Positions 1 to 9,250 of a stretch of DNA of 64,000 nucleotides are shown one piece after another. The first letter of the stretch is position 1; every line of letters begins with the position of its first letter. The translations under genes and the position numbers were made by a program. Location: the NCBI RefSeq assembly GCF_010692725.1, contig NZ_JAAFZB010000096.1, positions 1,240,001 through 1,304,000 of the forward strand, written 5' to 3'. Under the pieces are notes generated by a model that was not told the origin of the DNA, made no database searches, and was given only the letters and a program-made list of their open reading frames with translations. Source of the DNA: Flavihumibacter soli. Its GTDB lineage: Bacteria > Bacteroidota > Bacteroidia > Sphingobacteriales > Sphingobacteriaceae.

Positions 1-2536
1 CACTGCTACTGCAATCCTCCAGCCTTGCAGTCGGATAAACTGTTTTTAACGTAGTAAAACTTCTGACAAATCGTTCTAAGATGCGGTTATCAGGATCACT
101 TTCTAACCCAGCTTTTACACCTAATAACTTTTTATAAGCGACTTCGAATTCCTGTAGCTGCTGGTTATTTACCCAGCATATTTTAGGATATAAATGAGCG
201 GGTGTTTCCATACGAATAACCCGTTCGCAGTATGTTCTAAAATTCATATTTAAGAAGCGTTCTGAATAGGCCGGTAAAATAATACTAAGCCGGAATGAAT
301 ATGGATCGGTCATCTCGCAGTCGTCACAATTCTGATCAGCACAAACAGGCATGAACCCTCTGTCGTCATTGGTCTGTTCGTCGGGCGATCGTGGAGACGC
401 AACTCCCGGTGTATCCGGTAGTATCAATATGTTTTCCACGAGAAACATGCCCTCTACACTCTGATTTTTTGAGATCAGATGGTGCAAAGCTGCCAGTGCC
501 GAAACCGCTTCCTCATTGGTATCGTGTTGAGTCTGCCCGACAGCAATCGCTTTGCCGGCTCTATCTTTTAACTCAATGATAAACCGGCCGTTGCTTGTAT
601 TACTGAAACTATACCTGGAAAGGTCATGACCCAAATCAAGGGCATCCGTTAAACGTCTCTCAGCCACTTCGGCCGAAGTGAATTCTTCTGCCGAGGCCAT
701 TAAAATATTCCCGGTTCGGTTATCGACCAGCTCAAATCTAAACAGCTCTGTGCCGCTATCGCGATTGCTTTTTACCACTGAAAACAAATTCACAAGCGTC
801 CGCCGTTTAATATCAGCAAAACCCAGCAGGCTTTGCAGTCTTTTTTCCAGTCCGCTGATATTTTCGGTATCCCATTGATCGCTATCCGTACTGTTATATG
901 CCGCAAAACGCCGGCTACTGTATTCGGGATAATTTTTAAGAAAACGCACTTTGCTATTAATCAATCCCTGACGGTTAATATCAGGAAAAACGCTTTTGAG
1001 AATATTTGCATAGTCAAAAAATGATTCTGAAAATCTGGAAAGCAGATGATCGAGAAAAAGGTTTCTGCGCTGGTCAAATGTGTCGGGCATTTCGGCCGCC
1101 TGCTGAATGTGATGCCCGGCATCGGCAGAAGATCTTAACAGATCTGCATCAGAAACGAGTTCGAGAGGCTGTTTGGTAAAGTAAGTTTGCTTAATATCCT
1201 CATCTAAGGAAAATAACTGGCTGAGATTCGCAAGTTGGGCAGTGTAATTTGCCAGCTGCTGATCAAAGAAATACAAGTAAGCCTGAAACTGCCGGGCCTG
1301 CACCCGACGGGCAACAGGTGCATCGTCTGGCAAGCCCCAATGGCTAATGCCGTAGGTTTTTGGATAATGATGCTGTATGGAGTAATATTCGCCAATATCA
1401 CGGTAGGTGCCGGTCTCGTAGCTGATATCTTCGGAAGTGACACTTTCATTAGCGGCGATATATGCATCCATCAACCGGTCAAAATGCAGCTTAATATCCT
1501 GTGGCCGTGGACGGAAAGGCATACCATCTTTATACAACACTACCTTTGATCCCAAAATATTTATTACAGGCTGTCTGCCATCAGGTACATCAATTACCCA
1601 TCTATTGGCCATTTCCGTTGTTTGTGTACCGGCAACAAGAATGATATCGGGAATATTAAGCACCCCTGAAACCGACATTATTTGCTGCATAATATCACTG
1701 AGGTGGATCTCCGATTTCAGCTCAGAAGCAATTAACTCCTCATTTTTAATAAAGCCATGCTCAAGCAGGGGTCCTTCATAAATTGCATCGGATGTATAAT
1801 TTTTTGCAAACATCTCGGCCAGTCTGTAAAACTTAACCATAGGTGTCAGGTGTAGCTGAATATTGAAATAGACCTGCGCCATTAATTCAACCGGATTGGC
1901 ATTAGCCGCGATCTCAATCTCAGTGCACAGCCGAAATTTTTCTTCCTTTACTTCACTAACAGTCGTAAAGTCTTCGCAAAGATTACGATTGTTCACTAAT
2001 ACCGCCTTCGCTTTAAGCTTAATAAGCTCCTTTTCTACGTCGTTAACATTAGTGTCAAACTCAAGTAGTGCCTGATTAAAACCTTGAATCGTCACCTGCT
2101 CCCATATTCTGCTCCTGGGTACGGTATGAGATAACTTTTTATTAGTAATATCGGCATAGATAACTTTTGGATCCTTTTTGATCCAGGCATTTTTTATTCC
2201 TTCAATATCGATCAACAATTTGCGGTAATCATTTGCAGTGAGCGCTTTGTTGGGAAATATATTTTTCGCCGATATGAAATGCTGCTGGATATTTTTAACG
2301 GTATCAGTCTTTGTGGCCAGCAGATCCGGGATAGAAAAAGTGGTGCGATAGCTCAAGTCGGTTATGGCATAACACAAAATTTCAAGCGTGGTAATACCCG
2401 GATCATGAATGTTGTAATCCGTCCAGATGGCTGATGCTGTTTTTTCAATATATGCAATACCCAACCTTCTTAACTCCTGATAATCCAAACCCGGATCCTC
2501 AGGTTTTTGGGTTGATATGGTTAATGAATCAGGCAT
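1..2536 (-). CDS. eCIS giant baseplate protein (Afp11/Afp12-like), 3' end beyond window
   Basis: The minus frame from the ATG at 2536 stays open for 845 codons to the left edge, so the gene is partial at its 3' end. The N-terminus (residues 15-70) reads LDYQELRRLGIAYI, then WTDYNIHDPGITTLEILCYA, then LSYR; this 'W-x-DYN-x-HDPGIT-x-LE-x-LCYA' pattern is typical of large baseplate wedge proteins in Bacteroidota contractile injection systems. Near residues 795-815 an RMETPAHLYPKICWV-like segment matches the C-terminal motif seen in the same group. It starts 6 bp after the baseplate J gene stop and is the twelfth gene of the operon. Role by family: wedge plate around the spike that triggers sheath contraction. 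Exact assignment to Afp11 or Afp12 is not settled. I checked the whole frame for stops and found none. Confidence 0.8.
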   Translation of the reverse strand, partial: MPDSLTISTQKPEDPGLDYQELRRLGIAYIEKTASAIWTDYNIHDPGITTLEILCYAITDLSYRTTFSIPDLLATKTDTVKNIQQHFISAKNIFPNKALTANDYRKLLIDIEGIKNAWIKKDPKVIYADITNKKLSHTVPRSRIWEQVTIQGFNQALLEFDTNVNDVEKELIKLKAKAVLVNNRNLCEDFTTVSEVKEEKFRLCTEIEIAANANPVELMAQVYFNIQLHLTPMVKFYRLAEMFAKNYTSDAIYEGPLLEHGFIKNEELIASELKSEIHLSDIMQQIMSVSGVLNIPDIILVAGTQTTEMANRWVIDVPDGRQPVINILGSKVVLYKDGMPFRPRPQDIKLHFDRLMDAYIAANESVTSEDISYETGTYRDIGEYYSIQHHYPKTYGISHWGLPDDAPVARRVQARQFQAYLYFFDQQLANYTAQLANLSQLFSLDEDIKQTYFTKQPLELVSDADLLRSSADAGHHIQQAAEMPDTFDQRRNLFLDHLLSRFSESFFDYANILKSVFPDINRQGLINSKVRFLKNYPEYSSRRFAAYNSTDSDQWDTENISGLEKRLQSLLGFADIKRRTLVNLFSVVKSNRDSGTELFRFELVDNRTGNILMASAEEFTSAEVAERRLTDALDLGHDLSRYSFSNTSNGRFIIELKDRAGKAIAVGQTQHDTNEEAVSALAALHHLISKNQSVEGMFLVENILILPDTPGVASPRSPDEQTNDDRGFMPVCADQNCDDCEMTDPYSFRLSIILPAYSERFLNMNFRTYCERVIRMETPAHLYPKICWVNNQQLQEFEVAYKKLLGVKAGLESDPDNRILERFVRSFTTLKTVYPTARLEDCSSS

Positions 2537-2542
2537 AGCTGG

Positions 2543-5500
2543 CTAATAATTGCTAACAAGATGCTTAAAATGCGATACCAACACACTTGCCGGGTTAGAT
2601 GCCTCAACTACCTCCACTTTTTTAAAACTTAATCCTCCATCTAAAGAATGATATAACTTCAGGTCAACGATGAAATCCACAAACTCCATCTCTTCTAAAA
2701 ATTTGACGATCATCGAATGGGTAACCTTTCTTCCGAAATGAATGCTGCCTCCGTTAGAGCTTATCCATGGCGAGAAATACTCCTGCAATTTTTTGTCTAT
2801 AATATTTTGGTAGTAGTTAAACTCAAACCCCGTTTTCAGTTTTATAGCGGCAGAAATTTGAACTGGCTCGTAGTAAGGGTTTGTTATATGATGTGTAACC
2901 CAGTTGCTTGAATGTGCGGTTAAAAAAGTGTAGACCCTATCCAGCGTATTCTTATCCGCCCGGGGCTTCAACGGATCCACTGCATTCTGGTTGGTCAGAT
3001 CAGGCACCACAATAACCAGCACATGGCCGGGCGCATAGAAGGAGGTATCTGATGCATGATTTATGCACTTAACTTTATGCAGTGCGGGGAAATGCTGCAG
3101 GATCAAACGCTCATAATCCCAGTTCGAAATACTACGTTCTTTATGCCGCAGTCTTTCTGATACCCGGATATAATACGCATCATCGTTTTCCTCCATAAGA
3201 CCGCCAAAAGAAGCATAGGGTTGGCTGACTGCTTTAATGGTCCCGATCTCAGGATCAAGTTTGGTAATAGTATTCGCGGCCAGTGGAGCAGCCAGATGTG
3301 ATGGATCATTATCAGCGATCTCGAACTGTGTAACCGCAGCATTCGCCTTTACATCTATTATATTGCAAACAGCATCACTGTCAGCTTTGATCGATGCCCG
3401 TAACCAGAGGAGGCCGCCAGGCATTATCGTATTAACAGTGGTTGCTTCGCGGGGTATGACAATTTTTATCACACCGCTGGTGAGCAGGTCATTTGTGGTA
3501 TCGAAAATAAAATCTGCCTCACCAAGAGCCTTCCAATAATTATCGCACAGAACACTCCAGATAATATTTACCTTGGGCTTTTCAGGATTAGCGCTCCCTT
3601 CAGCCACCTGAAACAACACAGAGGCCGCATCTTCAGCGCCTAACCCGCTAAAGCCGATGAAGAATGAACCTTCGTATTCGGATTCAGGCAAGAGCGAAAC
3701 CTGGGTATTCGTAAGAAATTGTTGCTGGGTTTTCAGGTACGTATGCTCTCGTTTCTGGCCAAATGCGCCATAATGGAAAAACTCGATCTCTTCATCAAGA
3801 TAATCATTCAATGATGTTCCATCAAACCGGGTTTTAGTGGTGGTGGCAGTATAATTAAGTGTGATGGATAGAATCTCGGGCGCAAAAGGTTGGTTCGGCA
3901 AGGCTAGTGTACCTCCTAACCTGCTGTAACGCAAAACCTCTGCTGTATATTTGTCCTGGTACTCTCTAAACAGAAAGGTTTTATTGAGCCGCAGGCTAAA
4001 CCTTCCTTTCTGAAGCTCCTTATATGGAGATGCCATCTTATCAATAAACTGGGTAATATTAATTGCACTACGGTTAAAAGAATCGGCGCGCTTTACTAAA
4101 TTATTTGGTTTCGACGATCCTGCCGTTTCGAATAGTGCCCCCGGCTTTAATGGGGCGAATGATGGCATTAAAAATGCCATTTGGCTTCCAACTTTCTGCT
4201 GCAGAGGCTGTCCGGCATATTGGTATGATGCTTTTTTCAAGTGCGGGATCGCTACCAGAGAAGATTTTACGGGGGGAGTGGAACTTGTGAATGTCCATTT
4301 GCTATCAATCTGCGCATTATCAGCATTAAATAGGTCGACAGGTGTAGATTTCTCTTCCCATGCAAAGCCGTCTTTAAAACCTGCGATCGCTTCAAAATAC
4401 CCATTCGAAAATCCAGTACCGTACGCTGAGAAATACGTTGATAAGTCTGAGGCTGGAATATTTTTCCATTGCACATCAAACGAAAACTCTTTTAATCTTT
4501 TTGAAAACGCTTCCTCATATCCTACGGTGAAATTTGCGTTAATCTCAGGTGTGGAACCAAACGGGGCAAATGGTTTTTTAGCATCCAGGGAACCGAAATC
4601 ATTTTCGAGGACCAATTCTTTGATCCCTTTTGCTTCGACTTCTATTGTAGCATCTAACAGTTCACAACCTGCCAGGTCCTTGGATCCAAAATCTGCCTTC
4701 TGGTTGTTGATCAGGACCTGAAGTACGGGGTGCAACGTATCGAAATTGTTGCCGTGAAGGTCTGCAGCGTAAGCGGATACAGCAGGTTCATCCCTGGTTA
4801 GACGAAACACAAGCTGAAAATTATAGACTGAATTATTTACTTGTGTAACTGTTGGAGATACTGTTTTAGGGGCTAACCAACCTTTCGTCCCGGTAATGCT
4901 TATTATAAAAAGGCCTGCTGTTGATGCAGTATTTTTTGCACTTTCAGGAATATTATTCAGCGTGAGGTTCACAGTAATCGTGCGATCACCCTCTTTCATT
5001 TTAAGCACACTGCTTGCTAAGCAAAAACCTATTTGTGCCAATGGGCGGTCTTTACCGCCGAAAGCATTATATCCTGGGTTGCTCTTATCCAGTTCAGCTC
5101 CGAGCCCATCGGCAGAATTTGCAACAGGAGCAAAGTGAATGAAATTATTGTTTAAAGAATCCTTATAAAGTGATTTTAGCTCCGCTACGCTAGAGTTGTT
5201 AACCACGATATCATGCGTCAACTTATAAATGCGGTCTTTTTTGCTTTTGTCTTGACCGCCCAACAGCGATGTGCCGGTTTTGAGCAAAGTGTCGCTTGTA
5301 TTTTTTTTTAGTTCAAAAACAACATGGGCTTTGTCGGGCGATGGTGGTTTCTTTTTTAGACGCAGGACATCTCCGTAATAAAAATCAAGATGCCGTTTGG
5401 TGATTGCGTTCGCTAAGTCTTGAGGAAACTGATACAGACTGATAAACGTTTGCCATAGCGCAATATGAGGTGGAAGAGCCCCCTTCGCCGCTAAACTGCT

Positions 5501-5734
5501 TAACTCATCGGCAGTCAGATCAAAAAAATCCTGCCAGTCGCCATTTTCGTTTACTAAATCGGTATCGAAGAATTTAACCTGTTTTGAAATATTTTTGAGG
5601 TAATCAAAAAACTCTTCTTTGGTTCGGGCATCAACAGGCACCAAAGAGGGCTGCAACCATTGCGGCATACGCTGCTGCTGTGTTTGCCCGTCCCGTTTTA
5701 AAAGAATTCTGTAGTCTATAGCTTTATTGCTCAT
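2543..5734 (-). CDS. eCIS baseplate J-like wedge protein
   Basis: 1063 residues. The C-terminal third carries the baseplate J (gp6/gp47) signature of eCIS: PYASFGGLMEENDDAYYIRV, then SERLRHK, then WDYERLILQHFPALHKVKC, at roughly residues 840-905. The N-terminus (about 1-75), with a GDWQDFF motif, is the usual start of the large Afp11/Afp12 class. By family knowledge it forms the baseplate wedge linking the spike hub to the sheath. It overlaps the gp25-like gene by 4 bp (ATGA-type coupling) and is followed after 6 bp by another giant baseplate gene. The middle 500 residues are beta-rich and lineage-specific, with no motif I recognise. Predicted cytoplasmic, no signal peptide. Confidence 0.88.
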   Translation of the reverse strand: MSNKAIDYRILLKRDGQTQQQRMPQWLQPSLVPVDARTKEEFFDYLKNISKQVKFFDTDLVNENGDWQDFFDLTADELSSLAAKGALPPHIALWQTFISLYQFPQDLANAITKRHLDFYYGDVLRLKKKPPSPDKAHVVFELKKNTSDTLLKTGTSLLGGQDKSKKDRIYKLTHDIVVNNSSVAELKSLYKDSLNNNFIHFAPVANSADGLGAELDKSNPGYNAFGGKDRPLAQIGFCLASSVLKMKEGDRTITVNLTLNNIPESAKNTASTAGLFIISITGTKGWLAPKTVSPTVTQVNNSVYNFQLVFRLTRDEPAVSAYAADLHGNNFDTLHPVLQVLINNQKADFGSKDLAGCELLDATIEVEAKGIKELVLENDFGSLDAKKPFAPFGSTPEINANFTVGYEEAFSKRLKEFSFDVQWKNIPASDLSTYFSAYGTGFSNGYFEAIAGFKDGFAWEEKSTPVDLFNADNAQIDSKWTFTSSTPPVKSSLVAIPHLKKASYQYAGQPLQQKVGSQMAFLMPSFAPLKPGALFETAGSSKPNNLVKRADSFNRSAINITQFIDKMASPYKELQKGRFSLRLNKTFLFREYQDKYTAEVLRYSRLGGTLALPNQPFAPEILSITLNYTATTTKTRFDGTSLNDYLDEEIEFFHYGAFGQKREHTYLKTQQQFLTNTQVSLLPESEYEGSFFIGFSGLGAEDAASVLFQVAEGSANPEKPKVNIIWSVLCDNYWKALGEADFIFDTTNDLLTSGVIKIVIPREATTVNTIMPGGLLWLRASIKADSDAVCNIIDVKANAAVTQFEIADNDPSHLAAPLAANTITKLDPEIGTIKAVSQPYASFGGLMEENDDAYYIRVSERLRHKERSISNWDYERLILQHFPALHKVKCINHASDTSFYAPGHVLVIVVPDLTNQNAVDPLKPRADKNTLDRVYTFLTAHSSNWVTHHITNPYYEPVQISAAIKLKTGFEFNYYQNIIDKKLQEYFSPWISSNGGSIHFGRKVTHSMIVKFLEEMEFVDFIVDLKLYHSLDGGLSFKKVEVVEASNPASVLVSHFKHLVSNY

Positions 5735-6156
5735 GCCGATTTATTATTAGCTTCATTCATATAAAACGGATAGACCAGGTTAAAGCGGGAATTGGTAGTA
5801 ATTATCTCATACGCTATATGTATATCGACCCGCCCTTCGTTGATAAAAAATGTTGTATCCAGATTTACGCTTAACAAGTTAATTCGTGGTTCAAATAAGA
5901 GAATTGCGTTTTTTACGGTGATCTTTATTAAAGTTTGGATGGTGGCATTCATAGGCTCAAAAACATAATCCTCAAGGTTGCACCCATACTCGGGTTGCAG
6001 AAAGCGCTCTCCAACGGTGGTCGATAATAGTATCTCAAGACTCTTTTGAATATCCAGTTCATCAGATGTCATCTCCAACCCATTATTGATTTTTGAGAAT
6101 GTTGGCGGGAAACTCCAACCTCTGCCTAAAAATGAACGTTCAGTAGTATCAACCAT
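5731..6156 (-). CDS. eCIS gp25-like baseplate wedge protein (Afp9/Pvc9 type)
   Basis: 141 residues, the normal size for the T4 gp25/Afp9 family. The diagnostic start FLGRGWSFPPTF is at residues 9-20, and the central segment (about 40-75) has the family pattern: a helix, ERFLQPEYG, then a small-domain turn around YVFEPMN. gp25-like proteins sit in the inner baseplate and nucleate sheath polymerisation. The gene lies 18 bp after the 83-residue gene and overlaps the baseplate J gene by 4 bp, consistent with translational coupling of the two wedge subunits. There is no signal peptide or membrane segment. The assignment is firm on motif, size and context. Confidence 0.92.
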   Translation of the reverse strand: MVDTTERSFLGRGWSFPPTFSKINNGLEMTSDELDIQKSLEILLSTTVGERFLQPEYGCNLEDYVFEPMNATIQTLIKITVKNAILLFEPRINLLSVNLDTTFFINEGRVDIHIAYEIITTNSRFNLVYPFYMNEANNKSA

Positions 6157-6174
6157 AGCTGTAGTACTTTAGTC

Positions 6175-6426
6175 TTAACCGGTGATTTTTACGCTTGCCC
6201 TATACTCCTCACTGCCAATAGTGGTTCTTATTTCAAATGCTTCAGGGTGCTCTAAAAGATGCCTTACCACACCTTTTGCAATAGCAAGGTAGAGCAGCTT
6301 GGTTTGTGAATTAGCCGGAGGTGGGTCACCATCCATAAGGTTAGGCCACTCTTCTGTAAAAGCGTCTTCCATGGCTTTAGCCATGCTGGACTCAAAGTCT
6401 GAGGAAGTACCTGATTTAAGCGCCAT
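6175..6426 (-). CDS. Small conserved protein between eCIS spike and gp25 genes
   Basis: 83 residues, acidic N-terminal half, no signal peptide or membrane segment. The first half (residues 9-40) looks helical and ends in a DGDPPP loop; the second half has LLYLAIAKGVVRHLLEHPEAF followed by a short beta-rich tail (EYRASVKITG). I recall similar short proteins in phage tail modules but cannot name a family. It sits 10 bp after the VgrG-like gene and 18 bp before the gp25-like gene, so it is almost surely co-expressed with the baseplate. It is not a PAAR protein: no PAAR repeats or metal-ligand residues are visible. A baseplate or assembly role is inferred from position only. Confidence 0.7.
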   Translation of the reverse strand: MALKSGTSSDFESSMAKAMEDAFTEEWPNLMDGDPPPANSQTKLLYLAIAKGVVRHLLEHPEAFEIRTTIGSEEYRASVKITG

Positions 6427-6436
6427 ATCTTACAAT

Positions 6437-8326
6437 TTAACCTGTTTTTACTTTAGTCGAAAGCAACGCCGCTGTTGCGGGCGGCAGCGGGGGTACTGGC
6501 GGCGCGGGCGTAACGGGTAAAACCCCCAATGCCAGCTGGCCAGGATGTGTGTGTGTTTGATAAACCTGAACGATCTGGTTCAGATAACTTAACAACGAAT
6601 CGCCAAACACCAATGGGTGGGCGGCACCTTCTACCAGTGCAATTTGCGGGGCTTCAACCGTAACTTTCTGTTTTGCCTTTACTTTAATTGTGCCAGGCTT
6701 AATTTCGACCGTCATCAGGTTACTATCGTTCCCATCACTTATGTTGATCCCGCTTTCTGTCATTTCAATTTTGTTTTTATGCAGATCAACCAGTGTGATT
6801 GACTTCTTATCGTCGCTTATAGTTACTTTATTGCCTCCCGGCGTTTCAATTTTCAACTCCTTCTTTTCATCATCAAAGATCATTTTCAATTGTTCCCGGG
6901 ATGTGTAACCTTTCAGGTGATTATCGTTAGTCGGATCTAATGGCGATGGTAAAGCAGAACTATGCAGCATGCCGAGTATAACTGGCTGCCGGGGGTCGTC
7001 ATACAAAAATCCCAATATTACTTCATCCCCAACTTCGGGTCGAAAGAATAAACCACGGTTATTCCCGGCATCTGTTAAAGCGATGCGAGCCCAGACACCA
7101 TCGTCATCTGCATTGATATAAGGGAATTTTACCCTAACCCTCATTTCACCTTCAGGATCTTCATTATCGGTTACAATGCCGCTGTGCAAACCAATAACGC
7201 CTGGGAGTAACCCGCCGGCTTTTTGCCCAACTATGGCATTCTCATCAGAAAACCATTCGGGCGTGTGACCAAACTGAGCCTGTGTTTTCCAGCCATTTAC
7301 ACCATCGTAATCCTGACGGACGCCGCTAACAAATGCCTTTCCGTTAAAGCGGTCTCCTAATCCATTTAACTCAAGCACATCACCGGGGTTAATGGTTGCA
7401 ATGCCGCCAAATTTTACCCGTCCTCTTATTTTTGATAACCGGGATTTCAACAATTGAGCATTGCCCCATGCTTTTCGTTCTTCTGGCGTCAGTGCACCGG
7501 AATGGCTCAAGGTGAACTCATCCAAATCCATAACCGCCGCCAAATCGCTCGCCGCTAAATCTCCTTGTTCTTCAATATCTGAAGGTTCGCTTGCCTCTGA
7601 TTCCACGATGGTCTGGCTCGCCATATCCCAGGCCTTTGTTTTAACTTTAGGATATTGGTTGCGGCTGTCCATTTCTGCATCCAGTTCAATTATATCGTTC
7701 CCATATAAAAGAGAAAGTGCAGCATCACCCTTAACTGTTGGAGTTTTGATACTGATCTTTTCATCATTCGTCAGAATAATTTTGCTCGCCATTTCCGCAC
7801 GGTTCAAAATAAAATCCCAGTCCGTACAATTGTATTGCACCAGCTCTTTATGGACAAGTGTCGAAGATTGGATATCTATTTCGGGCGGTTTAAAACCGTA
7901 AGCTTTCAAGATTTTGTCAAACGCGCTGGTGTCAGTACTATTATGAAAACAAGCATTTTTTCTGCCAATAGTTGTCTTTACAACCTTGTGCTTACATTCT
8001 ACAATAAGTTGTGAAGCTCTGTCATTTCGTATTTTAAGGGATTGCTTCACAATAATTCCCGCAAAGATGAGGGAAGGAGCATTTAATTCTCCTGCGGAGA
8101 TCTGTATTTCATTTCCCTGTGTAAATAAATTGCCATCGCTCAATGGAAACTCCCCTGTTGACGGATTACCATCTTGTAAAACCAATAATGCAGACGATAT
8201 TCTATTCACCGTCTTCATTACATTTACCGAAACTATTGCAATAGTAAGCGGAAGTTCAGTTTCATTCACTGTAATAATGAACTCTGCTGTAGTCTGTACA
8301 GATGGTATAGTTTTATCTTCAGGCAT
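6437..8326 (-). CDS. eCIS spike protein, VgrG-like (Afp8/Pvc8 type)
   Basis: 629 residues. The N-terminal ~350 residues fit the gp27-like hub domain. At about 370-455 comes a gp5-like OB fold with the usual VgrG spacing: GLHSGIVTDNEDPEGEMRVR, KFPYI, then the GNNRGLFFRPEVGDEVILGF segment and PVILGMLHSS. After it a beta-helix stalk (DDEKKELKIETPGGNKVTIS and repeats) and a proline-rich end with HTHPGQL and TPAPPVPPLPP. By family it is the trimeric puncturing spike at the base of the tube. The start overlaps the LysM gene by 8 bp. No C-terminal effector extension is present, so it looks purely structural. The PAAR-type tip that normally caps it is not found in the window. Confidence 0.92.
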   Translation of the reverse strand: MPEDKTIPSVQTTAEFIITVNETELPLTIAIVSVNVMKTVNRISSALLVLQDGNPSTGEFPLSDGNLFTQGNEIQISAGELNAPSLIFAGIIVKQSLKIRNDRASQLIVECKHKVVKTTIGRKNACFHNSTDTSAFDKILKAYGFKPPEIDIQSSTLVHKELVQYNCTDWDFILNRAEMASKIILTNDEKISIKTPTVKGDAALSLLYGNDIIELDAEMDSRNQYPKVKTKAWDMASQTIVESEASEPSDIEEQGDLAASDLAAVMDLDEFTLSHSGALTPEERKAWGNAQLLKSRLSKIRGRVKFGGIATINPGDVLELNGLGDRFNGKAFVSGVRQDYDGVNGWKTQAQFGHTPEWFSDENAIVGQKAGGLLPGVIGLHSGIVTDNEDPEGEMRVRVKFPYINADDDGVWARIALTDAGNNRGLFFRPEVGDEVILGFLYDDPRQPVILGMLHSSALPSPLDPTNDNHLKGYTSREQLKMIFDDEKKELKIETPGGNKVTISDDKKSITLVDLHKNKIEMTESGINISDGNDSNLMTVEIKPGTIKVKAKQKVTVEAPQIALVEGAAHPLVFGDSLLSYLNQIVQVYQTHTHPGQLALGVLPVTPAPPVPPLPPATAALLSTKVKTG

Positions 8327-9080
8327 TGTTCTTTACTTTTCTATCGAAAGGGGGGAAAAAAAGCTTTTGTCCTGGTTGAAGATTTCTGAAATTCTTCATA
8401 TTGTTTGCTTTGGCAACTTCAAGATAATATTTAAAATCTCCGTAAATCTTGTATGCCATGGAAGGTAAGGTGTCGCCTTCCTGAACAATCCTCACATGGG
8501 TTAGATCTGGTGATTTCTTCTTATCTTCTGCCTGTGCGATCGGCGGACTTAATACTTCTATAAATGAGGCGTTAATAAGTACTCTCAATGGGGAACCCTG
8601 CTTATCAAATAATTTATACTGGAATGATGCAGACTTTAGGAGACAGTCAAAAGAATACTGATTCGTTCTTAGCCATGCCGCCTTTCCCCAAATCAGCTTT
8701 AGATACCTTGGCTTATGGACTTTCCCATCATAGCCGATTACCTCATGAAACTGACCTATTTTTAAAGGTACATCCAGTTTTCCGCCGGTTGCTTTATCAA
8801 CCACTACATTCGTCCCATCCAGGAAAAACTTTAAGGATACTTCTAAAGGTTGTATTTGAAGAAATGCGCTAAGATCATTGGAGTTTTTACCAGGCACATA
8901 AGTTTTATCAACAATCACATTATAGTTAAGCGTATATTCATCGGGATTAATAAAAGCTACAAAGCTTTTCAAATCTTGCGTACGTTCTTTATCACTGTAA
9001 GACTCTATCAAAAGCTTAACTACTTCCCCGCTATCTGTTAATCCTAAAGCACCGCTTACTGCACCAAGTATGTCAGCCAT
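8319..9080 (-). CDS. eCIS LysM-domain tube-baseplate adaptor (Afp7/Pvc7 type)
   Basis: 253 residues. The N-terminal ~190 residues are the gp53/hub-adaptor-like part, including KSFVAFINPDEYTLNYNV at 37-54, and the C-terminal ~50 residues form a LysM module: VQEGDTLPSMAYKIYGD, then NNMKNFRNLQPGQKLFFPP. This layout is that of Afp7/Pvc7, which joins the spike hub to the first tube ring and baseplate wedges. The start codon shares one base with the stop of the upstream DUF5908 gene (TAATG), and the end overlaps the VgrG-like gene by 8 bp, so the three genes are translationally coupled. LysM here is a structural module, not proof of peptidoglycan binding. Confidence 0.9.
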   Translation of the reverse strand: MADILGAVSGALGLTDSGEVVKLLIESYSDKERTQDLKSFVAFINPDEYTLNYNVIVDKTYVPGKNSNDLSAFLQIQPLEVSLKFFLDGTNVVVDKATGGKLDVPLKIGQFHEVIGYDGKVHKPRYLKLIWGKAAWLRTNQYSFDCLLKSASFQYKLFDKQGSPLRVLINASFIEVLSPPIAQAEDKKKSPDLTHVRIVQEGDTLPSMAYKIYGDFKYYLEVAKANNMKNFRNLQPGQKLFFPPFDRKVKNNA

Positions 9081-9247
9081 TACCGTTCGTTTTTCTGATT
9101 AATAATTTCCATTACCTTCTCCACACATTCTTTTATAATTGCTTCTCTAGAAGAAGCATTATCCGATGCTGCAGAAAAACCACCTTGCGAATTACTGTTT
9201 GGTGCTACCTGCACATTAACCTCTATTTCATTGATTACAATTGGCAT
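9080..9247 (-). CDS. DUF5908 small eCIS protein (position of Afp6/Pvc6)
   Basis: A 55-codon gene. It starts MPIVINEIEVNVQV, runs through a Ser/Asn/Gly-rich linker (residues 16-33) and ends in an amphipathic helix REAIIKECVEKVMEIINQK. The MPI-x-I-x-E-hydrophobic start plus short C-terminal helix fits the DUF5908 family, which recurs between the tube and LysM genes of eCIS loci. The start is 3 bp after the second tube gene stop, and its TAA shares an A with the ATG of the LysM gene. No biochemical function is established to my knowledge; a chaperone or minor baseplate part would fit. Small size makes it easy to miss in automated annotation. Confidence 0.85.
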   Translation of the reverse strand: MPIVINEIEVNVQVAPNSNSQGGFSAASDNASSREAIIKECVEKVMEIINQKNER

Positions 9248-9250
9248 AGC

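Noticed and set aside
2717-5138. Plus-strand open frames opposite the eCIS baseplate genes
   Set aside because: They lie antisense to the baseplate protein, have no coherent domain, and the minus-strand product has family motifs throughout.
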